Shown here piece after piece: positions 19,040 through 29,387 of a stretch of DNA of 64,000 nt. This DNA comes from Lunularia cruciata (Eukaryota; Streptophyta; Marchantiopsida; Lunulariales; Lunulariaceae), in contig OX419762.1 in assembly GCA_948567375.1 (NCBI GenBank), forward strand, positions 4,036,001 to 4,100,000. The letters are read 5' to 3'. Made by a program: the position numbers and the translations under genes. The notes beneath the pieces were generated by a model that made no database searches, was not told where the DNA came from, and saw only the letters and a program-made list of their open reading frames with translations. The stretch's first letter is position 1, and every line of letters starts with the position of its first letter.

Positions 19040-20410
19040 CCTCATCAAGCAATGATTGATCGGATAGTTTAGGAGTTTGCAGATGTGTTTTTGGATGATC
19101 TGCCAAATGGATTACCCTCCGATCGAGGTATGCCCTTCAAGATCAAGTTATTGGTAGGGAGTACTCCAGTGAGTAGACCAATCTATCGGCTCTCACCAAA
19201 GGAGTTGGAGGAGTTGCAAACAACACTTACAGAGTTTTTGGAGAAGGATTTCATATGACATAGTACCTCTCCTTGGGGAGCACCGGTACTATTTATTCTA
19301 AAGAAGGATGGAGGACTTCGTTTCTGTATTGATTACTGTGGACTCAATAAGAAAACCGTGAAGAATGCATATCCCTTGTCTCAGATTGATGACTTGCTTG
19401 ATCAACTAAGTGGAGCATGTTACTTTTCCAAGCTGGATCTTTGTAGCGGCTATTGGCAAATTCCTATTGAAGGAGAGGACGTGCAAAAGACTACTTTTGC
19501 ACAAGGTATGGACATTTTGAGTAGAGAGTTTTACCTTTCGGACTCACTAATGCTCCAGTAGTCTTCATGGATCAGATGCATCGAGTGTTGGAGGGACTAT
19601 TGGATCGGTCCGCAGTGGTGTTCTTAGATGATATCTTAATCTATAGCAAGACAAAGGCAGAACACATGAATCATGTGCAAGAAGTCCTAAGACGACTACG
19701 ACAATGGAAATTTTACTACAAGAAGTCAAAGTGTGCTTTTTGGCAGAAGGAGGTTACCTTCTTGGGTCATAAGATCTCATTAGAGGGGATCAAGATGGAA
19801 GAAGAGAAAATCAAGGCTATTATTGATTAGCCTACCCTAAAGGATGCTACAGAAGTACAAGCATTCAATGGATTGGCCAGTTTTTACCAACGGTTCATCC
19901 ACTATTATGCTCATGTGGCTACACCATTGACTGACCTCTTGGGAAAGAACTTGAGCTTCTAGTGGACCACCAAGCATGAAGAAGCATTCCAAAAGTTAAA
20001 GCATATGGTGTCTTCAAGACCCATTCTTCAACCATATGATCCTCAACTACCTTGGGTGGTTGATTTTGATGCTTCTAACTTTGCAATTGGAGCTATGTTG
20101 CAACAAGAATTTCCAGATGGACTACATCCTATTGCCTTTGTGTCTCACCGACTAAATATAGCTGAAAGAAATTACTCTGCTTGAGATCGGGAACAACTTG
20201 CAATGGTATATGCCACCAAGGTATGGAGGCATTATCTCTTGGGGAAACAAGTGATCATGCGAACTGATCACAAGCCATTGTTGTAGACCTTACACTTGGA
20301 GCACATGAAGAGTCGGCATCATCGATGGGAAGAGCAACTCCAATTGTTTGACATCAAACTTGAGTACAAACCAGGTCGGTTCCATGTCATCCCTGATGCT
20401 CTATCACAAT
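19040..20410 (+). pseudogene. Reverse transcriptase and RNase H of element 4
   Basis: RT motifs: RPIYRLSPKELEELQ-like, [33 protein letters not shown], a shift and stop near 19550, then the catalytic AVVFLDDILIYS intact, and VTFLGHKISLEGIKM. RNase H: VVDFDASNFAIGAMLQQ, a stop in ERNYSA*DREQL, VWRHYLLGKQVIMRTDHKP and FDIKLEYKPGRFHVIPDAL. At least five stops. SGYWQIPI is a common chromovirus form. Confidence 0.87.
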
Positions 20411-21938
20411 GACCTGATTTGAAGGCTCTTCCTCTCATCACGGCGGCAATTACAACGGTGTCCCTTGACCCTAAGGTCCATAATGAGTTTCAATCAACTC
20501 TACAACAAGATCCCTTCTTCCAAAGGGTACATGGTTGTCTGACAGCATGCGACAAGGAGTACAACACCTTCTCCTTCAAGGAAGGCCTTTTATTCCATGC
20601 AGACCAAATCTATATTCTAGCCAAAGGTGATCTTCAACTTGTGCACCTTCAAGAAGCCCATGATTTACCAATAGTTGGTCACATGGGAGTGGACAAGACT
20701 TTGGGCACCCTCCAACGCCAATGGTGGTGGCCCAACATGACACAAGATGTTTGAGACTTTGTCCAATCATGTGAGAGTTGCCAATGTAACAAGGCTAGCA
20801 ACCAAAAGCCGAGTGGACTCCTTCAGCCACTAGCCATTCCATCCGCTCACTAGGAGAATGTGAGCTTGGATCTCATCACATTCTTGCCAAAGACAAAACA
20901 AGGACACACGCAATTGTGGTGTTTGTGGATAAGCTTAGTAAGCAAATCCACTTGGCATCAACCTGTGATACCGTGGATGCTCCAACCTTAGCGCAAATCT
21001 ACTTTGACAATATCTTCAAGCATCATGGGATGCCATGTGTACTCATCTCCGACCGTGATCCTCGATTTACCGGGAAGTTTTGGCAAGCACTCTTCTAGAT
21101 ACTCGGCACCAAGCTTGCTTTGTCCATGGCCTATCATCCTCAAATTGATGGACAAACCAAACGCAAAAATTGTACATTGGAGGATATGTTGCGAGCCTTT
21201 GTCAATGTCCACCGTACCAACTAGGATGAATATCTTGTAGCTGCAGAATTTGCCTACAACAATTCCAAACAGGCAAGCACCAAATTTTCTCCCTTCTTTC
21301 TCAATTTTGGCCAAGATTTGCTTGTTCCAGATTCTCTTCTTGCTCCCCCTCCCTCTCAAGTTCCTCATACTTCCACATTCTTGACCACTATATCCCAATC
21401 TCTCCAACAAGCCAAGTCTCACCTCCTTGTTGCTCAAAATTGCCAAAAACAATAAATAGACCACCATCGTTGTGATCTCACCTTTGAAGTTGGTGATAAA
21501 GTCATGTTATACTCTAGTAACCTCCCTGTCCCACTTGATACCCAAGTTCATAAACTTGCTCTTAATTGGATAGGACCCTTTGATATCACCCACATTGTCT
21601 CTCTTGTTGCTTATCAACTTGCCTTACCTTGTCACATGCGTATCCATCCTATCTTTCATGTTTCCAAGTTGAAACCCTTTGTTCCTAACCCCTCTTCATT
21701 TTCCTCTCGAGTCCAACCTCCTCTGCTTGTCCCTATCAATGATCATGAGGAGTACGAAGTTGATTGTATCCTTGTGCGTTGCCATATTCAACAAGGCCAT
21801 CGCCAACATATGGAGTACAAGGTCCTTTGGAAAGGGTATCCCCTTCATGATGCCACATGGGAACCTCTTTCCCACCTCCAGAATGCACAAACGGCTATGA
21901 AGGAATTTGAAGCTTCACTGGCGATGAGGACGGGAATA
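20411..21938 (+). pseudogene. Integrase and chromodomain of element 4
   Basis: H2C2 region: LQEAHDLPIVGHMGVDKTLG ... CESCQCNKASNQ. Core: VVFVDKLSKQIHLAST, VLISDRDPRFTGKFWQ, MAYHPQIDGQTKRKN, VAAEFAYNNSKQAS. The GPF-type C-terminal segment (LNWIGPFDITHIV ... IHPIFHVSKLKPF) is open at 21504-21974. A chromodomain at about 21750-21905 reads YEVDCILVRCHIQQGH, EYKVLWKGYPLHDATWEPL. Chromodomains direct integration to particular chromatin. Stops interrupt the core near 21100 and 21220. Confidence 0.87.
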
Positions 21939-22361
21939 TGTAACAATATGGAGTTTAGCGACAAAGTTAGTTAAGCTAACGAAGTAGAGAATAAGACAAA
22001 ATAGCCTAGAATATTCTAGAAGCATCTAAGAAGCTTCTTGGGAAGCTTCCTAACTAGTTAACTTTCGCCCTAAGTAGGTAGCTTCTAGAAGGAAGCTTCT
22101 AGAAGCTTCTAACTAGCTTAGCTTGCACGCCAAGTAAGCGGCTTCTAGAAGGAAGCTTCTTGAGAAGCTTCCTGGTTAACTTGGCTTGCACTCCAAGAAA
22201 GCGGCTCAAGGAAGCTTCTTGAGAAGCTTCAAGGGCCTTGTATGCTACCTATAAATACCCAAGCCAAAGCTCATGCTAGGCATTTGGAGTTTTCCCTCAT
22301 TCAAGTGTCCCAATGTGAGTTTCCATTCTCCTATTTCTCTCCTCAATTTTGGTCTTTTACA
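21939..22361 (+). repeat. 3' LTR of element 4, with four-unit heat-shock element
   Basis: 423 bp copy of the 5' LTR, preceded by purine-rich GATGAGGACGGGAA. It contains the perfect alternating element GAAGCTTCTAGAAGCTTC (22092-22109, four units) and GAATATTCTAGAA (22009-22021). The right target duplication AGTGG follows. Confidence 0.9.
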
Positions 22362-22962
22362 AGTGGCTACCAAGGTCGATGCCGTCAACACATTTGTTTT
22401 TAGAATCCAACACGGTGTGGAGAACGCTAAGCACAGATTATAGATTGGACAAAATCAACAAAAGTAGTATGTTGATGCACACCGTAGGCACATGGAGTTC
22501 AATGTTGGGGATCAAGTGTGGCTATCAACAACCAACCTCACATTAGTTGGACCTCGTAAGCTCAGACCTCATTTCATTGGGCCTTTCTTGATTCTTTGTC
22601 GTGTCGGCACTATGGCCTATCACCTTGAGCTACCACCACACATGAAGATCTATCCAGTGTTCCATGTTCCCTACTACGCTGATATGCTTTCCGATCAGGC
22701 CAGGGTCATTCCACACAAGATATTTGATCGTGTCCGACACTCATTGATGGCACAAAAGAATATGAAGTGAAGCGTATTCTCCAAAAATGCATGCGTGGTA
22801 CTCGCCGTCCACGGGTGGGCTATCTCATACAGTGGAAAGGTTACCCCCTCTATGAAGCAACATGGGAGCCCGCTGCCAATTTGACACATGCACCGGTGTT
22901 GGTGAAAGCATTTGAGCAACAACTGCACAATGAGGACATTGCGTCTTAAAAGGAGGGAAGTC
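22362..22962 (+). pseudogene. Integrase of element 2, part 3, with chromodomain
   Basis: Resumes after element 4 with VATKVDAVNTFVFRIQHGV-like sequence, HRRHMEFNVGDQVWLSTTN, LRPHFIGPFLILCRVGT and MKIYPVFHVPYYADML. After a frameshift comes a chromodomain (about 22760-22900): VKRILQKCMRGTRRPRVGY, LIQWKGYPLYEATWEPAAN. It ends in NEDIAS at 22949, then the polypurine tract. It is nearly identical in type to element 3's integrase end. Confidence 0.85.
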
Positions 22963-23690
22963 TATAATACCATGAGCTAGCCATATGATCTAGATGTGAA
23001 ATTTGGTTTGGTAACATCTGGAATGATGTTATGCATGATGGTAAAAATAGATCAGATAGAAGTATCACCAAAAGAGTACTTCTACTAATAGAGCAACAAC
23101 CAATATAGACTTGAGAACCTTAGAACCAATAGCTAGACATATGATTTAAAGGTGAGAATTGGTTTGGTAACATCTGGAAGGATGTTACACATGATGGACT
23201 TAACAGATCAGAAAGAGGTATTACCAAAAGTGGACTAATAGAGTAGGAACCAAAATATGCCTAAAATCTTTGAAGCAATTTCAGAGGCCTAAACGGATGA
23301 ATTAGGCCTCAAAAATGTGCACATTGCCCCCAACAGAGGAAAGTATGGCCTTCCCTCCTCCTTGGTTTGTCTCATTGAGAGCTTTCCAACCGTACCTTAC
23401 TCACGTATTTTGGAGACTCCTACAAGAATATTCTCTAAAAGATTCCTTCCTGTCAAAGCTTGTTTGACCAACCAGATAGGACCTAGACCAACATGTCACC
23501 CATCCAAGTAAGTAATCCAAGGGTGGAGCTTGATGACATGTCACCTATCTGTGTGCCTAATCCTATGGTGGAGCTTCCTTGGAGGAGATCTTCTTTGTCT
23601 ATATAATAAAGAGAAGGTGCTCCTTTGGGGCACCGAATGTTGAGTGTGTAATTTGTGTTTTCTCCCTTCTCTTGTCCTCGGAGTATTACA
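22963..23690 (+). repeat. 3' LTR of element 2
   Basis: Starts TATAATACCATGAGC (TG changed to TA) after the polypurine tract and ends GTCCTCGGAGTATTACA. 728 bp. It is close to the 5' LTR. The following 5 bp (CTATA) do not match the 5' flank. Confidence 0.88.
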
Positions 23691-24059
23691 CTATAGCACC
23701 AAAACTCTCTTTGGCCAAAAACTTGGTCAAATGACATTTGCCTCAAAAATTCCACCATGCCAAAGCATTTGGTCTTATTCCTAAAGTACAAACTCACAAA
23801 GAACTTCCACATGTAAGAAGATGGGTTGGGAGTTCTTGCAACTAACTAATATAGCATGTGTACAATTGTTGGAAAAGATGAAAGAATGTAAGCTAATATT
23901 GTATGGTGGTTCCTTCTGGTACGTTGGTTGTCTTTGGCTCTATGCTTTGCACTCAATTGTCAAAGAAATCATTTGGTGGGCTCTTGGTAGTGAGCAATTG
24001 TCAATAGGTAAGAGTTATATACTTTGTTGAACTTCTTATTGATATGACTTTGAAGCCAA
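23691..24059. other. Unassigned sequence
   Basis: About 370 bp with no recognisable gene, repeat end or regulatory site. A short plus frame (23821-24030) has no family features. Confidence 0.5.
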
Positions 24060-25760
24060 AGAGTGAGTTTTTCCATCCTCTCTTCCTTATGTGTCTTCCC
24101 CTTCATCTTTTGTACCTAAGAAATCAATTCATGGATCTTGGCATTCATAGCTCTCCCTTCTACTTCTTCCTGGAGTAGTTTTACAAATGAGCTTAGATTT
24201 CTTTCACTTGTTGAAGTTCCTCCTTCTTCTTAGTTTCAATCTATTGGCATCTTGCCTAAAACTTGTCATCCAAGGTCTTTTGTAGGCACTCTTATTTGGC
24301 CTCCTTCTCCATGGTTGAAGCTAGTTCCTTTGCTTGGGCCTTTAGTTTCATTGCCACCTCCTTCCAATACTTGATCATTTGGAGATCCAAAGTTGCATTT
24401 TAGACCTTGGTGTCATTTAGCTCTTGGTGTGGGCTTTGCACCTCCTTGTCTTGAGATCAAAGCTGATCCTTATAATTGAGCTCCTTCTCTTTCTTCTCCA
24501 TACTTAGCCCAAACTCCAGCTATATTTTGCCTAATTCCTTCTCTTAACTTTGGTGAGCAAAGGCAAGGGAGGCTTTTTGCTTCTTCTCTTCAAATAACTA
24601 AGGCATCAAAGAGCTCACCTTCTTTGCTTCCTCCTTGAAGTGATCTCAATTTGGAGTAACTTCCTTCTAAGTTAACTTGCCTTCTTGGCCCTTCATTGTG
24701 TAGATTTTCTTGTGCATTCTATTCACCAAGGTAGTGTAGTCCCCAATCCTTGGACAATCTTGTTGGTTTTATGGTAGTAAAAGTTCCATCAACTGCAAAA
24801 TCACTCTCACTAAATGAGAAACAAAGCAAGCTTCCTCCAAAACTTGGCTGGTGGTGGTTTGGCTTGATCCTTCTCCTTCTCTTGTGGGACAAAGACTTCT
24901 GCTTCTTTTGTGATCTGTACAAGAGTCCTCCTTATCTTAATATCTACCTCTTTTTTAGGTTTGGCCTCTTCCTTGTAATGCATTGGATCAAATGACTTCT
25001 TGAAATTTAGCCCAATGGTCCTCCATTTCCCTCTAGTGTCTAACCTTCTTCCTTGAAGATGGGGTTTGAGGAGTGGGGCTGGAAATTTTGTGTTTTTTGT
25101 TTTGGCCTAGTTATCTTTTCTTGTAACTCATCTACTTCCTCTCTTCCACTTTCTACTTCTTTGGCCTCCTTCATCATTGGTGGTTTAGGGGCAGATTGGC
25201 ATCTTCAAACTATTTTTCTTCTTCATGGTCCTTCTCCTTGGACTACAAAGTGAAGGAACCTTCTTTCTCTTCCTCAATCTCTTCCTCCAAACTACCTTCT
25301 TCTTTGTCTTTGGTGTTAGAGTTCACTTTGATTACCAAAGAGTTCTTCTCTGCCCACTTCTTGGTTGGTGTGGCAGCCTTGCTTGGTGGTGCTCATTTCT
25401 TCTTTGTCTTGGTAATCACCACATCTTTGTCCACAAGCATGAACTTGCCTATCTTGGTAAATTTTGCTTCTCAATATTTCTTGATCATCATCTTTCACTC
25501 AAGTTGGTAAGCAAAGTACTTCACAATAAGGTAGTGACATGGAAATGTTTGGTGCTCCTCTTTATTAGAAAATTAAGATCCATGTTAAAATAATTTGCAA
25601 ATGGAGCTAGGTAGGTGACTCATCCTTCTTCCATGCCTATAAGTAGAACATGGTAGGTTTGCCCTAGTACATCTTGTGGAAGAAGGTGGCTTGGGTATTT
25701 GTTAAGTGGGTTGTTTGTTTGTGATGGAATAACTTCATAATGGCTTCTCTATTTGCTTGT
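24060..25760 (-). pseudogene. Decayed relative of the giant-LTR accessory protein (copy B)
   Basis: Minus-strand reading in several frames. At 25710-25480 come ATFFHKMY-stop-GKPTMFYL and, shifted, APFANYFNMDLNFL. These match the element 1 LTR protein segments AVFFYKLFAGEPINWARCF and VPFAAHFYLGLNLL in order, with one internal gap of about 10 residues. Downstream (25400-24060) is Lys/Glu-rich coding-like sequence with coiled-coil character (EKEKELNYKDQ, LDLQMIKYWKEVAMKLKAQAKELAS), full of stops. The layout globular domain then coiled coil is the same as in 8633-6197. No LTR ends were found around it. Confidence 0.5.
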
Positions 25761-26368
25761 TGAGCTAGGTCTATAACACCCATTTGTGCATATATATGCT
25801 ACTGTGATATTTAATTTGGTATTATAAGTACTCAAGAGATATTATTTATAAAGAGATAAAAGATGGTTCTACATTAGTCATGATTAGCTAAAGTTAGTTA
25901 TATCCAAGATAGAGAGGACCTTACTTTAGAGGAAGTGGAAAAGATGAGAACTATTTTTGATTCTAGTGTATTGACTTAGTATTATTCCTAAGTGTTTGGC
26001 TTTGAGGAAATAGTTGGGAACTCTTGGACCCAGAAGTCCTTTTGTTTTGGATCTTATATAGTCCAAGGATAGCCCATGTTAAGGAATCTTGAACTTAGTG
26101 GTTGGCTCAAGATAGGACCACATGTTTAAGGGAATATCCTATGAGTATGGACATTCTTTTAGACTTTTGACTTTTAGCCTAGTAACTTGAGTTACTCTGG
26201 TAATTGGTAACTTTGGTGCATAATTATTTTACAAGTTTATTAACTAGGGATGAGGAGGTACTCATTATCCTTTCATTTGCAACTATCTCTCCCTCATTGA
26301 GTTTTCAAGTGAGCAATGTCTTGAGTCATGGAGTGTTAGCCTTGGAGGAGTATGCTGGAGTTGTTTTC
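25761..26368. other. Unassigned AT-rich sequence
   Basis: No family features. It contains CATATATATGC and scattered AT-rich stretches. It probably belongs to the decayed repeat landscape. Confidence 0.4.
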
Positions 26369-26436
26369 TTAGTCCATGGTGTATTACCATAATAGCCATC
26401 AAAGGTTCATCATGAGTGAGAGACGGCTTGGCTTGC
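26369..26436 (+). repeat. Direct repeat, copy 1
   Basis: TCTTAGTCCATGGTGTATTACCATAATAGCCATC and following bases to GAGTGAGAGACGGCTTGGC recur at 26703-26772 with about 10 differences. The copies are about 333 bp apart. On the minus strand both can be read as coding-like sequence (PSLTHDEPLMAIMVIHHGLR), which may be a duplicated peptide segment of a dead gene. Confidence 0.6.
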
Positions 26437-26702
26437 ATTTTTGGTTCCACTACCGGGACTTCTCTAGAAGGCAAGATAATCTTCCATGTACAATTCTATA
26501 TTAGAAAGAAGGAGGCTATGAGAGCTCACTTGGAGAGAACATTAAGAGAGGAGAGAGTTGAACTTATGTTAGAGAACCAAGATCCATTTTTGTACCCTAT
26601 AGCTCATTATGATATCTTTGAGGTGATATTGTGCATTTTGTACACATGAGAGGATTTGGAAAGATTGTGTGAGGTGGATTGCAGATTTGGGGTTTCCTTG
26701 TT

Positions 26703-26772
26703 TTCTTAGTCCATGGTGCACTACCATAATAGCCATCATAATGTCATCTTGAGTGAGAGACAGGCTGGCTGA
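26703..26772 (+). repeat. Direct repeat, copy 2
   Basis: Second copy of the 26369-26436 repeat (TTCTTAGTCCATGGTGCACTACCATAATAGCCATC ... GAGTGAGAGACAGGCTGGC). Same strand and orientation. Confidence 0.6.
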
Positions 26773-28060
26773 TAGTTCCTTATAGTTGAGAACTTGCCAA
26801 CCATTGTTGCGGTTGCAAGGTTCCCCAAAGATGTCCTTAATCTCTTTGGGTCAGCTCCTGATCATAAGACTTAGTACTAGTTGTCATTCCTCCCAATGTG
26901 CATGCATCAAGATCAAGGACATTCCTCCAATGCTCCTCTATCCAACTCATTGGATTTCCTCTCATATTCTTCACCTTTCTAGTCATTATCTCATGGATGA
27001 TTTCAAAATCTATCACATCCCAATTCTTGCTCTGAATCAACTCTCTCCTACAATACACTACCCAAGCATTCATTGTTGGGATTTGGAGGACAGCTTTGGG
27101 GGTCTTACTCATGGGTTTGTGAACAAAAACATTTTTTCAAGTGCTAAGGAATGAAAATGAAGATTTTTTTACTTAAAAAATCTAGAATAATACAACAAAA
27201 AATGATCAATTTTGAGATTAAACAATGCTTAAAAAATCACATCTAATGCAAAAACTGAAATTATCTATTCTTCACTTTGTTTTATAAGTTAAGTCTTAAG
27301 TCATTCTTCAACCATAATATGGTTGGATCATCCTTCTTCCTTGTCACTCATTTAATGTGGAGTATGTTGTGCATATGCAAACCATCCATTTCCCCAACTG
27401 ATTTCAATGCGAGCATTAAGCCAAATGCCAACAATCCTCCTCTAAATTCAAACCACTCTTCTTTATTACAATAGTTGTCCTTGCGTTGGTTGGTGGCACA
27501 GCCAAATTGGTGTGTGGTGCTTGGTATGTGTTGGATCTCAAAAGAAGTGCAGTTGGAGCAAACTCTTCAGCTGAGTTTTGATTTCTAGGCAAAGTATTTC
27601 CTGGCCAAATGTCATTTTATATGAATATCTTTGGCCAAAGTCTTTCTCCCTTGAACCATTCACCTTCAAGAATCTTTGGTCCTAAATAAACTCTCCACAT
27701 TCTTCCTTTAGATGTTCCTCCAACCCAAGCTCTATCATTTGGATTGTTGGCTCAAGAGGTATAACTCCAAAGAATCTTATAGTTATGGGTTTCCTTATGA
27801 AAATTGTAAATAGGCTAGTACTTCCACACAACAAAGTCAAAATTTGGAAAAAAACAAGGAAAAAAGCAATTAATGCAAAAAGGTAGGCACCACATGCTCT
27901 CCATTGTATTCATGCTCAATGACACTCCCATGCATACCAACATTGGTGCATTTTCTTCCTCTCTCATCCCACTCCCCAAAAGGCAAATGCCACAACACAA
28001 AAATAACTTCATGTCTTGTGTACCCTTGGAACTCAAAAAACTCTGATGGGTTCAACACTT
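26773..28060 (-). pseudogene. Decayed, unrecognised reading frame
   Basis: Minus-strand fragments read coherently in alternating frames: NPSEFFEFQGYTRHEVIFV, LWHLPFGEWDERGRKCTN and HGSVIEHEYNGEHVVPTFLH (28058-27870). Others follow around 27480-27360 (GIWLNARIEIS-like, MDGLHMHNILHIK). The Trp/Gly/His-rich, non-repetitive composition suggests a former globular protein. I do not recognise the family. Its position, between copies of the retroelement accessory-protein family, suggests a transposon gene. Confidence 0.35.
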
Positions 28061-28079
28061 TGGTGGCAAGGCAAACTGT

Positions 28080-28653
28080 GCTTCAAACAGATTTACAATT
28101 CTCACTTTTATCTCCATCCCCCACTACCTTTCTCCCTCATTTTACCTTTAAATTCCCCCGACAACCTTTTCTCTTTAACTTTGCCTACCTATCTAACCAA
28201 CAACTCTTCTAGATGATAATTGCCAAATAAGATTCACATAATTTGTGAACCACAAACACCAAACATCAATTTTTGGGAGAGGGCCCTTGTATTCCTCCTT
28301 TAGTTTTATTTCCTTGAACTATAATATCTTCAGAGTCATATTTCCAACTGTCATGTTAATGATTATGCTTTTTTATTTTGGTCTCCCATGTCCACCTTGT
28401 CATTTCATGCAAGTGGTGATGATATCCAAGTGAAAGAGTTGTCAATTCATACTTCCATATTTTCTAACAAGGTTGCCCTCCTACTTATTTGTGAGGTGGA
28501 TTGTTCAACCTCTCATTACTTCAATTTCCTCTTCAGTTCATGGAGCTTTCCTACTTTTGCTTTTGCTAGATGATTCTTGGAAGCCTTACCTATGGTCCTT
28601 GCCCTAGTCACCTCTTGTGGATGATTATTTTATTGTAGATTTTGGTGATGGGC
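28080..28653 (-). pseudogene. Basic segment of a possible LTR accessory-protein relative (copy D, left part)
   Basis: Minus-strand reading next to the element 3 insertion: HHQNLQ-stop-NNHPQEVTRARTIG, KASKNHLAKAKVGKLHELKRK, VEQSTSQISRRATLLENMEV. It is Lys/Arg-rich and lies where the element 1 protein has its basic patch and linker. The right part of the same frame continues beyond element 3 at 35248. The relation is suggestive only. Confidence 0.35.
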
Positions 28654-29387
28654 TGTAATACTCCGAGGACAAGAGAAGAGAGAAAACACAAATTGCACAC
28701 TCAAACATTCGATGCCCCAAAGGAGCACCTTCTCTTTATTATATAGACAAAGAGGATCTCCTCCAAGGAAGCTCCACCATATGATTAAGGACACAGATAG
28801 GTGACATGTCAGCAAGCTCTACCCTTGGATTACTTACTTGGATGGGTGACATATCCGGTCTAGGTCCTATCTGGTTGGTCAAACAAGCTTTGACCAAAGG
28901 GAATCTTTTAGGGAATCTTCCTGTAGGAATCTCATAATCACGTGAGTAAGGTACCGTTGGAAAGCCCTCGACGAGACAAAGCAAGGGGGAAGAAAGGCCA
29001 GCCTTTCTTCTGTTGGAGGGGGGATCTACACATTTTTGAGGCCTAATTCATTCGTTTAGCCTCCAAAATTGCCTTCAAAGATTTCAGGCATATTTTGGTT
29101 CCTACTCTATTAGTAAAAGTCCCCTTTTGGTGATACCTCTTTCTGATCTGTTTAGTCCATCATGTAACATCCTTCCAGATGTTACCAAACCAATTCTTGC
29201 CTTTAAATCATGTCTAGCTATTGGTTCTAAGGTTCTCAAGTCTATTTCGATTTCTGCCCTATTAGTAGAAGTACTCTTTTGGTGATACTTCTATCTTATC
29301 TATTTTGACCATCATGTATAACATCATTCTAGATGTTACCAAACCAAATTTCACATCTAGATCATATGGCTAGCTCTTGGTATTACA
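28654..29387 (-). repeat. 3' LTR of element 3
   Basis: 734 bp; inverted copy of the 9516-10252 family. It ends at GGTATTACA, beside the purine tract read on the minus strand as AAAAGGAGGGAGGTC. Confidence 0.9.

Larger units (their letters stand above)
16746..22361 (+). mobile_element. Chromovirus element 4, complete with perfect target duplications
   Basis: LTRs 16746-17158 and 21939-22361 (TGTAACAATATGGAG...GGTCTTTTACA) are flanked by identical AGTGG 5-mers at 16741-16745 and 22362-22366. Between them lie a primer site, leader frame, gag, protease, RT, RNase H, integrase and chromodomain in chromovirus order, over 5616 bp. It sits inside the integrase gene of element 2, so it is younger than element 2. 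The sequence is distinct from elements 2 and 3. The body has many stops. A diverged relative is at the right edge of the window. Confidence 0.92.
9516..23690 (+). mobile_element. Chromovirus (Ty3/gypsy) element 2, carrying two nested insertions
   Basis: 5' LTR 9516-10252 and 3' LTR 22963-23690 share ends TGTAATAC...GAGTATTACA. A TGGTATCAAAGC primer site follows the 5' LTR, and an AAAAGGAGGGAAG polypurine tract precedes the 3' LTR. The internal order is two leader frames, gag, protease, RT, RNase H, integrase and chromodomain. The integrase gene is split by a solo LTR (14195-16164) and by element 4 (16746-22361). Removing both leaves about 6.6 kb, the size of sister element 3. The flanking 5-mers (TCATG left, CTATA right) do not match, so the ends may have been recombined or eroded. 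Stops pervade the coding frames. Confidence 0.88.
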
